A stretch of 64,000 nt of DNA from positions 75,200 to 139,199 of the forward strand of contig JBKBIP010000014.1 of NCBI GenBank assembly GCA_046297495.1, in the 5' to 3' direction. The DNA is from JBKBIP01 sp046297495. GTDB taxonomy: Bacteria; Planctomycetota; Planctomycetia; Gemmatales; Gemmataceae. The position numbers and the translations under genes are program-made. Below are positions 8,122 to 17,379 of this stretch, in pieces; within the stretch, counting starts at the first letter, position 1; each line of letters starts with the position of its first letter. Below the pieces are notes generated by a model. That model worked only from the letters and a program-made list of their open reading frames with translations, ran no database searches and had not been told where the DNA came from.

Positions 8122-8919
8122 ATGACTACCATGATCATTCCTCTGGACAAACTCTCAAAACGCATCGATCGGCAGAAATCGGAGCTTGAAATCCTGCGCC
8201 AAGAGTACGAACAACGACAGGAACAACTCAACCAACTCCAACAGCGCAAGCAATCATTGCAAGAGGCGATCAAGCAGGTGGAGGAAGAGATTCGCCAGGT
8301 ACGTCAAGGCCAAGCCACCCCGTCCCGTCCCGCCAAGCCGACCAAGGCTAAGACCTCCCCGGCAGGGAAAACCAAGCCGCGAAAAGCTGGTAGTCAACCA
8401 TCGCTTCCCGATATGCTGTTAGCCATTTTACAAGAAACCGGACGCCCCATGACCGTGAAGGAATTGAGCGAGGAGCTGGGACGTCGGCAATATCAGACTA
8501 CGAGCAAAAACGTCCCTGGATTGGTTCAGACGCGCGTCAAGGACTTGCTCCAACGTGGCATGCTACGGCGCAGCAGCGGGCAACCAGGAGTAGAATTGGT
8601 GGCAGCTCCCCCGTCCCCACCGCCAGCGCTGACGGTCGCGGAAGTCAAGGAGAAACCGACCTCCGCGAAGAAGACCACTCCTGCCGAAGCCACGACCAAT
8701 GGCCAGAGTACCCAGCTCACCTTGCGGGAGGTACTGACTCAGACGTTGGCCAAGAGTCGCAAACCGTTGGTCGCGCGGGAGCTGGCGGAACGGGTCCTCG
8801 CCACCGGCTTCCGCTCCACTAGCAACAATTTTCCCAACTTGGTCAAAGTTGCCCTGACCAAGATGGACAACGTCGAAAATGTCAAAGGCCAAGGTTATCG
8901 CCTGAAGAAATCGAAGTAG
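8122..8919 (+). CDS. coiled coil plus two HARE-HTH-like winged-helix modules
   Basis: The protein has 265 residues from the ATG at 8122 (AGGGAG about 11 bases upstream); the frame is open further upstream but lacks a site. Residues 5-60 are a heptad-rich, Gln/Glu/Lys coiled coil. A basic Pro/Ala/Lys linker follows, then module 1 (LPDMLLAILQETGRPMTVKE to GMLRR), a second Pro/Lys linker, and module 2 (LREVLTQTLAKSRKPLVARE to GYRLKKSK). Both modules match the HARE-HTH pattern (helix, K/RPL...EL.E.., then a strand pair). Histone-like basic linkers suggest DNA binding. The role is inferred: nucleoid-associated or regulatory. Confidence 0.65.
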   Translation: MTTMIIPLDKLSKRIDRQKSELEILRQEYEQRQEQLNQLQQRKQSLQEAIKQVEEEIRQVRQGQATPSRPAKPTKAKTSPAGKTKPRKAGSQPSLPDMLLAILQETGRPMTVKELSEELGRRQYQTTSKNVPGLVQTRVKDLLQRGMLRRSSGQPGVELVAAPPSPPPALTVAEVKEKPTSAKKTTPAEATTNGQSTQLTLREVLTQTLAKSRKPLVARELAERVLATGFRSTSNNFPNLVKVALTKMDNVENVKGQGYRLKKSK

Positions 8920-8972
8920 GACCAAGGGGGCAGTGGGCAGTGGTTAATACCACAGCGTCCGAGCTTATCGAA

Positions 8973-9052
8973 ACGAAAGATAATCACACCGAGCACGCAG
9001 CGCCAGCGAGTGCCGCACTGGCTGGCGCTGCGTGCTCGGCGGAATCTTTCGT
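8973..9052. repeat. large perfect palindrome between genes
   Basis: A 19-bp perfect inverted repeat (8989-9007 and 9021-9039) surrounds a 13-nt loop that itself reads AGTGC-C-GCACT. Outside it a second 9-bp match (8973-8981 ACGAAAGAT; 9044-9052 ATCTTTCGT) extends the symmetry to 80 bp. It sits 53 bp after the HARE-HTH-like gene and 160 bp before the permease. No T-run follows, so it is not a classical terminator. Confidence 0.75.
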
Positions 9053-9213
9053 ACCGGGGTAATATCAAATGGCGCCTGTAGCGCGGACCTTGAGCCGGAT
9101 GTCCGTTACGGTTTGATAACGAGAATTTCCATGTCCGTGTCGCCGTCCACCGCTCGGGCTACCTCTTGAACGTCCGTGGACCGTCGCCTGGCCACGGGAG
9201 GATCGTTGCGTTC

Positions 9214-10158
9214 ATGAAAAAAGTGTTGGGTATCGTGCTGTTTTTCCTGGCGTTGTACGTCTGCCTCCTCTTCGCCGATGAGGGGGCCAGGTCGTGGCAA
9301 AATCACGTCAATCTGGGGCGGCGCATCGGCCTGTTCGGCATCATCAGCCTGGGGGCAGGCTTGCTGATCATCTCCGGTGGTATCGATTTGTCCATCGGTT
9401 CGGTGGTCGCTTTGAGTGCCACCATCATGGCCATGCTATTGATCGATGCCCATTGGCACCCCGCGTTGGCCATTGCGGCGGTGCTGCTCGTGGGGGCGGT
9501 CATCGGTTTGATCAACGGCTTACTCGTCACGAAGCTGCGCGTGCAAGCCTTCATCGTGACCTTGTGCGGGCTGTTCATCTATCGAGGGGCCGCCCGTTGG
9601 CTGGCGAGTGATCGGGTCAAGGGGTTGGGGAGCGACTTTCCGACGCTGAAAAGCATTCTGTATAGCAGTGAAGTCTTCTTCGGGATTCCTGTTTCCTTGG
9701 TCATTTTGCTGGTGTTGGCCTTGGTTGCTGGGGTTTTGCTACATTACAGCGTCTATGGCCGTTACTTGTACGCCATCGGCAACAATGAACGGGCTGCTCG
9801 TTTTTCCGGCATCGCCACGGATCGTTACAAGGTGGGAGCCTATGTCTTGTGTTCGACGTTGGCCGCCTTTTTCGGCATCTTGTTCTTGATGCAGGAAAAT
9901 CAGGTGCGCCCGTCCGGCACCGGCAGTTTCTTCGAGCTATACGCCATCGCTGGCGCCGTGTTAGGGGGGTGCAGCTTGCGCGGCGGCGAGGGGACCATCA
10001 TCGGTATTCTCATTGGCACGGCCATCATGCGGTTGTTGCCCAACCTGTCGAATATGTGGGGGGTGTCATCGGAATTGGAATTCACCGTCATCGGCTCCGC
10101 CCTGTTGCTCGTCGCCATCATGGATGAATGGTTGCGCCGGCGCGGCGCTCGCGGTTAG
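9214..10158 (+). CDS. ABC transporter permease, ribose/monosaccharide (RbsC) type
   Basis: The protein has about 314 residues from the ATG at 9214 (GGGAGGA 11 bases upstream). It has eight or more hydrophobic segments and the family signature GGIDLSIGSVVALSA, followed by GAVIGLINGLLVTKLRVQAFIVTL and YAIGNNERAARFSGI, the conserved cytoplasmic loops of BPD_transp_2 permeases. Such proteins form the inner-membrane channel of sugar importers with an RbsA ATPase and an RbsB binding protein. Neither is adjacent: upstream is a DNA-binding protein and downstream is mqnE. The ATPase must be elsewhere or beyond the window. The substrate is unknown. Confidence 0.85.
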   Translation: MKKVLGIVLFFLALYVCLLFADEGARSWQNHVNLGRRIGLFGIISLGAGLLIISGGIDLSIGSVVALSATIMAMLLIDAHWHPALAIAAVLLVGAVIGLINGLLVTKLRVQAFIVTLCGLFIYRGAARWLASDRVKGLGSDFPTLKSILYSSEVFFGIPVSLVILLVLALVAGVLLHYSVYGRYLYAIGNNERAARFSGIATDRYKVGAYVLCSTLAAFFGILFLMQENQVRPSGTGSFFELYAIAGAVLGGCSLRGGEGTIIGILIGTAIMRLLPNLSNMWGVSSELEFTVIGSALLLVAIMDEWLRRRGARG

Positions 10159-10174
10159 CATCTCGCAGAGAAAC

Positions 10175-10210
10175 GATAGATCGGTTCTGCTCGGAAGCGA
10201 TGAATCTATC
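10175..10210. repeat. intergenic palindrome, copy 2 of the dispersed family
   Basis: GATAGATCGGTTC (10175-10187) faces GAAGCGATGAATCTATC (10194-10210). The arms pair if four bases (TTCA) are bulged from the right arm. It lies 16 bp after the permease stop. The GATGAATC / CGGTTC cores match the family. Confidence 0.5.
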
Positions 10211-10310
10211 TTGGTTCTTTTCCACATTTCAAAATCTTCAATACCTTGATAAACGTCCCTCGTTATTTAGAATAAGAGTGCGATAACAGCGTCTGGCGTC
10301 AGGAGCAATC

Positions 10311-11465
10311 ATGAGCGACAATGGTTCCGAGCGACAATTGCTGGCGATTCGAGACAAGGTCGAGGCGGGCCAACGGCTGTCGTTCGAGGATGGCGTGTTT
10401 CTGTATGAACAGGCCGACCTGTTCACCCTCGGCGAGTTGGCCAACATTGTCCGCGAGCGCAAGAATGGCAACTTTGCCTATTACAACGTCAACACCCATT
10501 TGAATCCGACGAATGTGTGCGTGTATCGTTGTGTCTTTTGCGCCTTCCGAGCGGACCTGAAAAGTCCGAAAGGCTACGTCATGTCCGATGAGCAGATTCT
10601 CGAACGCGCCGCCGAGGCCGACCGCCGCGGCGCCACCGAGCTGCACATTGTCGGCGGGCTGCACCATCAACTGCCGTATGAATGGTACTTGCATGTGGTG
10701 CGCATCATCCATGAGCAGACGCCGCGCTTGCACCTGAAAGCCTATACCGCCGTCGAATGGGACTGGTTCGCCCGGCTGACGAATCGGCCCACGCGCGACA
10801 TACTGGCGGAGTTCCAGGCAGCTGGCCTCGGTAGCTTGCCCGGTGGCGGAGCGGAAATCTTTCATCCCGAAGTGCGTGACGTTATCTGTGAGCATAAGGC
10901 CGACGCCGACGCCTGGCTGCGCATCCATCGCGAGGCCCATGAGCTAGGGCTGCGCTCCAACGCGACGATGCTGTATGGGCATATTGAAAAACCGTGGCAT
11001 CGCATCGATCACTTGATTCGGCTGCGCGAATTGCAGGACGAAACCGGCGGCTTCCAGACGTTCATTCCGCTGGCCTTCCACCCGGACAACACCAAGCTGG
11101 GGGAGCAACATCACATCGCCAAACCCAGCGGCTTGTTGGACCTCCAGACGATAGCCATTAGCCGGCTGATGCTGGACAATTTCCCGCACATCAAGGCGTA
11201 TTGGGTCATGCTGGGCATCAAGACGGCGCAACTGGCCCTGAGCTACGGCGCGGATGACATTGATGGGACGGTGGTTCACGAAAGGATTTACCACGACGCC
11301 GGCTCCGACTCGCCGCAGGAAACCACCGTGGCCGAGCTGCGCCGCCTCATCGAGGAAGCCGGCCGAGTGCCAGTCGAACGGGACACCCTGTATAACGAAG
11401 TGATCCGTGACCGGGATAATTGGCAAACCGGACGGTCGATCTCGTTGCAGCTGGTGACGCATTAA
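10311..11465 (+). CDS. mqnE: aminofutalosine synthase MqnE (radical SAM)
   Basis: The protein has 384 residues, and the ATG is preceded by AGGAG. MqnE joins SAM to 3-[(1-carboxyvinyl)oxy]benzoate to make aminofutalosine, the committed radical step of the futalosine menaquinone pathway. The CX3CX2C cluster is at Cys70, Cys74 and Cys77 (CVYRCVFC), preceded by NVNTHLNPTN. Further hallmarks are LHIVGGLHHQLPYEWY, SLPGGGAEIF, SNATMLYGH, DETGGFQTFIPLAFHP and AYWVMLG. These distinguish MqnE from the related cyclase MqnC. No other mqn gene is in the window. Confidence 0.93.
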   Translation: MSDNGSERQLLAIRDKVEAGQRLSFEDGVFLYEQADLFTLGELANIVRERKNGNFAYYNVNTHLNPTNVCVYRCVFCAFRADLKSPKGYVMSDEQILERAAEADRRGATELHIVGGLHHQLPYEWYLHVVRIIHEQTPRLHLKAYTAVEWDWFARLTNRPTRDILAEFQAAGLGSLPGGGAEIFHPEVRDVICEHKADADAWLRIHREAHELGLRSNATMLYGHIEKPWHRIDHLIRLRELQDETGGFQTFIPLAFHPDNTKLGEQHHIAKPSGLLDLQTIAISRLMLDNFPHIKAYWVMLGIKTAQLALSYGADDIDGTVVHERIYHDAGSDSPQETTVAELRRLIEEAGRVPVERDTLYNEVIRDRDNWQTGRSISLQLVTH

Positions 11466-11496
11466 CACCATCTTCAGTAAGTTCCGCTTTCCTGGG

Positions 11497-11546
11497 GATT
11501 CTTCGTTTCGTGCTCGCCGCCGCCGCGCGACACGAATCGATGAATC
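11497..11546. repeat. intergenic palindrome, copy 3 of the dispersed family
   Basis: GATTCTTCGTTTCGTG (11497-11512) faces CACGAATCGATGAATC (11531-11546), a 16-bp stem with two mismatches and an 18-nt GC-rich loop. It lies 31 bp after the mqnE stop. Confidence 0.55.
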
Positions 11547-11627
11547 GCACAGGTAAAATCTTGCCGTCAGCCGCTTCATCGTGGATACTAAAGGGCAACC
11601 AATGAAATAGGATTTGGAGGGCGCACG

Positions 11628-14600
11628 ATGATGGGGCAAGCCAGCCACCACGCGGATACTGCGACATCCGGGCGACATTTAGTTCCTTTGCTGGCAACTG
11701 GCGGTGTGTTGATGGGGTTGGCGTTGCCGGTCGCCGCCAGCGCGCCGACTACGGAGCCGGCGCGTTTCTTTGAGAACCGCGTCCGTCCGTTGTTGGTGGA
11801 GCATTGCCACAAATGTCATGGGCCAGACAAACAGCGCGGCGGTTTGCGGCTTGATTCCCGCTCCGCGCTGCTCGAAGGGGGAGACACCGGTCCAGCCATC
11901 GTCCCTGGCCAACCAGCCGAAAGCCTGCTCATCCAAGCCATTCGCCATGAAGGCCTCGAAATGCCCCCCAGCGGCCAACTGCCCGAAGCCGACATCGCCA
12001 CGCTCACGGCCTGGGTCCAGATGGGCGCTCCCTGGCCCGGCGCGGAGGCCACGGCCAGCAAGCGACGTGGCTCACGCATCACCGACGAAGACCGCGCCTA
12101 TTGGGCCTTCCAGCCGGTGCGCGAACCCGCCGTCCCGGACGTTGCTGACAATCATTGGTCGCAACATCCCATCGACCGTTTCATTCTTCAGCGCTTGCGG
12201 GCCGAGAAATTGACCCCCGCGGGAGAAGCCGACAAGATCACCCTCATCCGCCGGTTGTATTTCGATCTCATCGGCCTGCCACCGACGCCCCGGGAAGTGG
12301 AGGACTTCGTCGCCGACACCGCCAGCGACGCTTACGAGAAGCTGGTGGATCGCCTGCTGGCCAGCCCGCGCTATGGCGAGCGCTGGGCGCGGCACTGGCT
12401 CGACCTGGTCCGCTATGCCGATTCCGACGGCTACCGCATCGACGACTACCGCCCCACGGCTTGGCTGTATCGAGATTACGTCATCAAGTCGTTCAACGAG
12501 GATAAGCCTTACGACCGTTTCGTCCAAGAACAAATCGCCGGCGACGAGCTGTTCCCCGGCGATCCCGAGGCTCTGGTCGCCACCGGCTTCATGCGCCATT
12601 GGATTTACGAATACAACAACCGCGACGTGATCGGCCATTGGGACATCATTCTCAATGACATCACGGACACCACCGGCGATGTGTTCCTGGGGCTAGGAAT
12701 GCAATGCGCCCGCTGTCATGATCATAAATTCGATCCGATTTTGCAGAAGGACTACTACCGCTTGCAGGCGTTCTTCGCCCCCATTTGGCCGCGCGACGAC
12801 TTGCCGGCGGCGACGGCCGAAGAGATTCAAGCCTATCAAAAGCAACTAGCGGTTTGGGAAAGCAAGACCGCCGACCTGCGCCAGCAGATCGACGCCATCG
12901 AAGCCCGCTATCGCCAGTCCGCCGCCGAAACCGCTATTGATAAGTTCCCCGAAGACGTTCAAGCCATGATCCGCAAGCCAGTGTCGCAGCGCACGCCATT
13001 GGAACATCAGCTGGCCGAGCTGGCCTATCGCCAAATCGATTATGAATTCAATCGGTTGGAACGGCACATGAAGGGGGATGATAAGGAGAAGGTCATCGCT
13101 CTGCGCAAGCAGCTGGCCGCTTTTGACAAGGACAAGCCAACTCCCTTGCCGCTGGCCCTGGCCGTCACGGACGTGGGACCGCACGCTCCACCAGTCTATA
13201 TTCCCAAGAAGGGGAAGGAGCCGATTGCGCCGGGCTTTCTGTCGGTGCTGGACGAATCTCCCGCCGCCATCGCGCCGTTGCCGGACGTGCCGCATTCCAC
13301 GGGCCGCCGCGCCGCCCTGGCCCACTGGCTGACGCGCCCCGACAATCCATTGATAGCGCGTGTCATGGTCAATCGCATTTGGCAATATCACTTTGGCCAG
13401 GGCTTGGCGGCCAACGCCAGCGATTTCGGCAAGCTGGGGGAACCGCCCACGCACCCCGAATTGCTCGATTGGCTGGCGACCCGCTTTGTCCGCGACGGCT
13501 GGAGCTTCAAGAAGATGCACCGGCTCCTTGTCACATCGGCCACCTATCGCCAAAGCACGCGCCACCCACAAGCGGAACAGTGCCGGCTGAAAGATCCGGG
13601 CAATCGCCTGTACTGGCGCGGCCACACGCGCCGGCTCGACGCCGAGCAAATCCGCGATGCCGTCCTGTCCGTCACCGGCGAATTGGACCTGAAGGCAGGC
13701 GGTCCCGGCGTCATCAGCAGCGTGCCGCGCCGCACCATCTATACTCGTGTCCTGCGCAACACGCGCGACCCGTTGCTGGATGTCTTCGATTTGCCCCAAT
13801 TTTTCAGCAGCACGTCATCGCGGGACACCACCACGACGCCGGTGCAATCGCTCTTGTTGATCAATAGTCAAATGATGCTGCTGCGCGGCAAGGCGTTCGC
13901 CCAGCGGTTGGAAAGCGAAGCCGGATCGTTGACCAGCTCGGCCGACGCCCGCCGACACGTCGAGCGGGCCTATCGCTTGGCCTTCCAGCGCGAGCCGGAA
14001 CCGGAGGAGATCGCGGCGGCCTTGACCTTCCTGCGCGACCAAGCCCGGCGCATCAACCCTACCGAGGCCGGCAGCGCCGAGGCGGCCTTCCTGTACGACA
14101 AACTCCCCTTCCGCGATGGCCAAGCCGCCGTTTTGACACCGGATGGCCCGCAGAGTCTTTTCGAGGTGCCACACCACGACCGCTTACCCGCTAGCGATTT
14201 CACCATCGAGGCATTTGTTCGCCTCAATTCCATCTATGACAGCGGATCGGTCCGCACCATCGCCGCCAAATGGGATAGCAACATCAAGAATCCTGGCTGG
14301 GCGTTTGGCGTCACCGGCAAAGGCTCGCGGCGTAAGCCGCAAACGCTGGTCTTGCAGCTCATCGGCAAGAAAACTGACGGTGCCTTCGGCGAGGAAGCGA
14401 TCTTCTCCGATCAGCACATCGAATTGAATAAACCGTACTACGTGGCGGCGTCGGTGAAGCTGGCCGGTAATGAGCCAGGGTCCGTGACTTTTTATGTCAA
14501 GGATTTGTCCAACGACGATGAACCCCTGTTGACGGCGAGAGTCACACACGCCATCACGGGAGGATTCGCTAATCGCTTGCCGATGACGTTGGGGGGCCGC

Positions 14601-14888
14601 CAAGCCGCCAAGTCCGGATTGTTCGATGGTCTAATCGATGATGTACGATTGTCCGAAACGGCCTTGGGAGTCGAGCATCTGCTGTTCACCGCCGAGGGAG
14701 TTAATCGTCACACGATCGGCTACTGGCCGTTCGAGGCCAAGCCCAACGTCTTCCACGACGCCAGCGGCAATGGCTTGGACATTCAGACAACCAGCCGGGC
14801 CAGCTCCCAGATCGACCCCCGCCGCGCCGCGTTGGCTGATTTCTGCCAGGTGTTGTTGAATAGCAACGAGTTTTTGTACGTGGACTGA
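11628..14888 (+). CDS. Planctomycete cytochrome c + DUF1549 + DUF1553 + LamG protein
   Basis: The protein has 1086 residues, and the ATG follows GGAGG by seven bases. An N-terminal hydrophobic segment (about 18-40) exports it. A PSCyt1 cytochrome domain carries CHKCHG (Cys60, Cys63, His64) and ends with the methionine of EMPPSG. DUF1549 follows at about 165-380 (HPIDRFILQRL, ASPRYGERWARHWLDL, CARCHDHKFDP with a second CxxCH), a charged helical spacer, then DUF1553 at about 550-830 (NPLIARVMVNRIWQYHFG, RHPQAEQCR). A concanavalin-like LamG domain occupies about 880-1060. These giant haem proteins are a planctomycete speciality of unproven function, possibly tied to extracellular polymer breakdown. 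The DUF1501 gene 54 bp downstream is its standard partner. Confidence 0.93.
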   Translation: MMGQASHHADTATSGRHLVPLLATGGVLMGLALPVAASAPTTEPARFFENRVRPLLVEHCHKCHGPDKQRGGLRLDSRSALLEGGDTGPAIVPGQPAESLLIQAIRHEGLEMPPSGQLPEADIATLTAWVQMGAPWPGAEATASKRRGSRITDEDRAYWAFQPVREPAVPDVADNHWSQHPIDRFILQRLRAEKLTPAGEADKITLIRRLYFDLIGLPPTPREVEDFVADTASDAYEKLVDRLLASPRYGERWARHWLDLVRYADSDGYRIDDYRPTAWLYRDYVIKSFNEDKPYDRFVQEQIAGDELFPGDPEALVATGFMRHWIYEYNNRDVIGHWDIILNDITDTTGDVFLGLGMQCARCHDHKFDPILQKDYYRLQAFFAPIWPRDDLPAATAEEIQAYQKQLAVWESKTADLRQQIDAIEARYRQSAAETAIDKFPEDVQAMIRKPVSQRTPLEHQLAELAYRQIDYEFNRLERHMKGDDKEKVIALRKQLAAFDKDKPTPLPLALAVTDVGPHAPPVYIPKKGKEPIAPGFLSVLDESPAAIAPLPDVPHSTGRRAALAHWLTRPDNPLIARVMVNRIWQYHFGQGLAANASDFGKLGEPPTHPELLDWLATRFVRDGWSFKKMHRLLVTSATYRQSTRHPQAEQCRLKDPGNRLYWRGHTRRLDAEQIRDAVLSVTGELDLKAGGPGVISSVPRRTIYTRVLRNTRDPLLDVFDLPQFFSSTSSRDTTTTPVQSLLLINSQMMLLRGKAFAQRLESEAGSLTSSADARRHVERAYRLAFQREPEPEEIAAALTFLRDQARRINPTEAGSAEAAFLYDKLPFRDGQAAVLTPDGPQSLFEVPHHDRLPASDFTIEAFVRLNSIYDSGSVRTIAAKWDSNIKNPGWAFGVTGKGSRRKPQTLVLQLIGKKTDGAFGEEAIFSDQHIELNKPYYVAASVKLAGNEPGSVTFYVKDLSNDDEPLLTARVTHAITGGFANRLPMTLGGRQAAKSGLFDGLIDDVRLSETALGVEHLLFTAEGVNRHTIGYWPFEAKPNVFHDASGNGLDIQTTSRASSQIDPRRAALADFCQVLLNSNEFLYVD

Positions 14889-14942
14889 CGCGCGCAACGC
14901 TCGCCTGTGGCTCACTCGCTTAAACTGGATAGGTGATGAATC

Positions 14943-16403
14943 ATGCTTGACAATCATTACGTTCCTCACATCCCGCACCACGAGCCACTGACCACGCGCC
15001 GTGATTTCTTGTTGCGAGGTGGGGCTGGTTTTGGCGCGCTGGCATTGGCGTCGTTGCTGCAGGGGAAATCTGCCGCGGCGCAACCCCCGCGCCCCGGCTT
15101 TGTCTCCCCCTTGTCTCCCAAGAAGGCGCATCTCACGCCGCGCGCCAAAAGCGTCATCTTCCTGTTTATGGAAGGTGGGCCGAGCCATATGGATTTGTTC
15201 GATCCCAAACCGTTGCTCAACAAATTGGCGGGCAAGCCCTTGCCAGACAGCTTCGGCACCGTGATCACGCCGATGGGGGAATCGCGCTCGCCGCTACTGG
15301 CATCCAAGCGACAATGGAAGCAGCACGGCCAAAGCGGCATCTGGGTGTCCGATTGGTTGCCGCACATCGCCGAGTGCGTCGATGATATTACCGTGCTCCG
15401 CTCTTGCTGGGCCGATGGCATCAACCACTCGGCGGGGGTGTGCCAGATGAACACCGGCTCGATCCTGGGGGGCCGGCCGTCGCTGGGAAGCTGGGTCAGT
15501 TACGGTTTGGGGACGGAGAACCAGAATCTGCCTGCGTTTGTCGTTATGCAAGACAATACCTCGTCGGTGGTGAACGGCCCGCGCAATTGGAGCGCCGGCT
15601 TCATGCCCGCCGTATATCAAGGTATCCGCATTCAGGGCGGGACCGAACCGATTCCCAACCTGAACACCCCCGAAGGTGTCACCGACGCGCAACAGCGTGG
15701 CAAGCTCGATTTTCTGAACCGGCTCAATCGCCGTTACGCCGACCTGCACCCCGAACAAACCGAGCTAGAAGCCCGCATCGCCAGCTATGAATTGGCCTTC
15801 CGCATGCAGGCGACCGCCCCGGAAGCGGTGGACCTCAGCGACGAAACCGAAGCCACCAAGCGGCTCTACGGCATGGACCAAAAGGAAACCGCCACCTTTG
15901 GCCGACTCTGCTTGCTGTCTCGGCGGCTGGTCGAGCGCGGCGTCCGCTTCGTGCAGCTGTATCATGGCGCCGGCAGCAAGTGGGACGCGCACACCAACAT
16001 CGAGAAAAATCACGGCGAGCTGTGCCGGGCCATGGATTTGCCGGTGGCCGGCTTGCTCAAGGACTTGAAACAGCGCGGCTTGCTCGAAGAAACCCTGGTC
16101 GTTTGGGGGGGTGAATTTGGCCGAACGCCGATGTCGGAAAAAGGGAACGGCCGCGACCACAACCCCACCGGCTTTACCATGTGGCTAGCCGGCGGCGGCG
16201 TGCAAGGGGGCCAAGTCATCGGCGAAACCGACGAACTCGGCCTGCGCGCCGTGACCGACCGCTTACACGTCCATGACTTCCACGCGACCATTCTCTGGCT
16301 CTTGGGTCTGGATCATATGGAACTGGTCTATCTCCACAAAGGCCGCCCCGAACGCCCCACCCTGAATGAAGGCGAACCACACCGGGCGGTCGCGGGGGGG
16401 TAG
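14943..16403 (+). CDS. DUF1501 protein, Tat-exported
   Basis: The protein has 486 residues. The N-terminus carries a twin-arginine signal (TTRRDFLLRGGAGFGALAL). The body belongs to DUF1501, an alkaline-phosphatase-fold sulfatase-like family: SVIFLFMEGGPSHMDLFDPKP near the start, GVRFVQLYHGAGSKWDAH in the middle and VVWGGEFGRTPMSE followed by GRDHNPTGFTMWLAGGGVQGG near the end, which supply the metal ligands Asp/His. It always occurs beside DUF1549/DUF1553 proteins, as here, 54 bp downstream, so they are probably one operon. The substrate is unknown. The ribosome binding site (AGGTGA) is modest. Confidence 0.92.
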   Translation: MLDNHYVPHIPHHEPLTTRRDFLLRGGAGFGALALASLLQGKSAAAQPPRPGFVSPLSPKKAHLTPRAKSVIFLFMEGGPSHMDLFDPKPLLNKLAGKPLPDSFGTVITPMGESRSPLLASKRQWKQHGQSGIWVSDWLPHIAECVDDITVLRSCWADGINHSAGVCQMNTGSILGGRPSLGSWVSYGLGTENQNLPAFVVMQDNTSSVVNGPRNWSAGFMPAVYQGIRIQGGTEPIPNLNTPEGVTDAQQRGKLDFLNRLNRRYADLHPEQTELEARIASYELAFRMQATAPEAVDLSDETEATKRLYGMDQKETATFGRLCLLSRRLVERGVRFVQLYHGAGSKWDAHTNIEKNHGELCRAMDLPVAGLLKDLKQRGLLEETLVVWGGEFGRTPMSEKGNGRDHNPTGFTMWLAGGGVQGGQVIGETDELGLRAVTDRLHVHDFHATILWLLGLDHMELVYLHKGRPERPTLNEGEPHRAVAGG

Positions 16404-16591
16404 GTTCAGGAGTCATTTTTTCGTTAAGGCGCGCGGCGCGAAATAGTATTTGCCGCTTGTTTCTAAGGCTTGGTGCTGATGTCGTCTTTTAGTAAAGTGA
16501 CCAACACTCCAAGCGAGCATTGACGATCTTCATCTCGGCCTTCGCGCTCTCCTCTTGATCAATAGATCAATATTCCCGTTTCCCGTTCTTG

Positions 16592-16622
16592 TTGGCACCG
16601 GACAATGATTTTGGGATATACT
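16592..16622 (+). promoter_or_regulatory. candidate sigma70-type promoter
   Basis: TTGGCA (16592-16597) and TATACT (16617-16622) are separated by 19 bp, slightly long. They lie 53 bp before the start of the secreted jelly-roll protein, in a 271-bp gap after the DUF1501 gene. The call rests on sequence match only. Confidence 0.4.
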
Positions 16623-16674
16623 ATGCGTGCCTGGTCGTATCCTTCCAGACCTTCACCACAAGGAGAACTAAACG

Positions 16675-17367
16675 ATGTATCGTCGCTGGGGCCTTCTGCT
16701 CTTGGCGGCTGCTGGGTTGCTCATCGGGCGACTTGGGGCCAGCGCGGATGACAAAACCACGTCCGGCACGTTGCCGCTGCTCATCTCGGAGGATTTCGAG
16801 AAAGGGGCAGCCCGCTGGGAACCGACCGATCCCAAGGCTTGGAAGATCGTCGCCACCGACCAAGGAAACGTCTTCAGCCAGTTTCAGCAGAGCCAGTACA
16901 AGCCGCCCCACCGCAGCCCGTACAACATTGCCTTGCTGAAGGATGTCATCGTCGGCGACTTCGTCCTGGAGGCCAAGGTGCAAAGCACGGGCCGGGACAA
17001 TCCGCACCGCGACATGTGCTTGTTCTTCGGCTACCAGGACCCCGCTCACTTCTACTACGTGCATCTCGGCAAGAAGACCGACGACCGGGCCAATCAAATC
17101 TTCATCGTCAACGCCGCCGATCGCACCAAGATTTCGACGAAGACGACGCCAGGGACGAATTGGACGGAAGGCTGGCATCGCGTCAAAATCACCCGCAATG
17201 TGCAGGATGGCGCCATGGCCATCTATTTCGACGACATGAAGGAGCCAGCGATGACCGCCACTGACAAAACCTTCACCTGGGGGCGCGTCGGCATCGGCTC
17301 GTTCGACGACTCCGGCAACTGGGACGACATCAAACTGTATGGCATCCGTGTGGAAGCGAAGAAGTAA
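16675..17367 (+). CDS. secreted concanavalin-like (3-keto-disaccharide hydrolase/LamG-type) protein
   Basis: The protein has 230 residues, and AAGGAG lies nine bases before the ATG. A clear signal peptide (LLLLAAAGLLIGRLGASA) precedes one domain: ISEDFEKGAARWEPTDPKAW, then FVLEAKVQSTGRDNPHRDMCLFFGYQDPAHFYYVHLG, and near the end RVGIGSFDDSGNWDDIKLYG. That layout is the DUF1080/concanavalin jelly-roll. It has no obvious catalytic site. The family binds or cleaves glycans. It is followed 12 bp downstream by the exported oxidoreductase, and the two probably act together in the periplasm. Confidence 0.7.
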   Translation: MYRRWGLLLLAAAGLLIGRLGASADDKTTSGTLPLLISEDFEKGAARWEPTDPKAWKIVATDQGNVFSQFQQSQYKPPHRSPYNIALLKDVIVGDFVLEAKVQSTGRDNPHRDMCLFFGYQDPAHFYYVHLGKKTDDRANQIFIVNAADRTKISTKTTPGTNWTEGWHRVKITRNVQDGAMAIYFDDMKEPAMTATDKTFTWGRVGIGSFDDSGNWDDIKLYGIRVEAKK

Positions 17368-17379
17368 AGGGACAATAAC

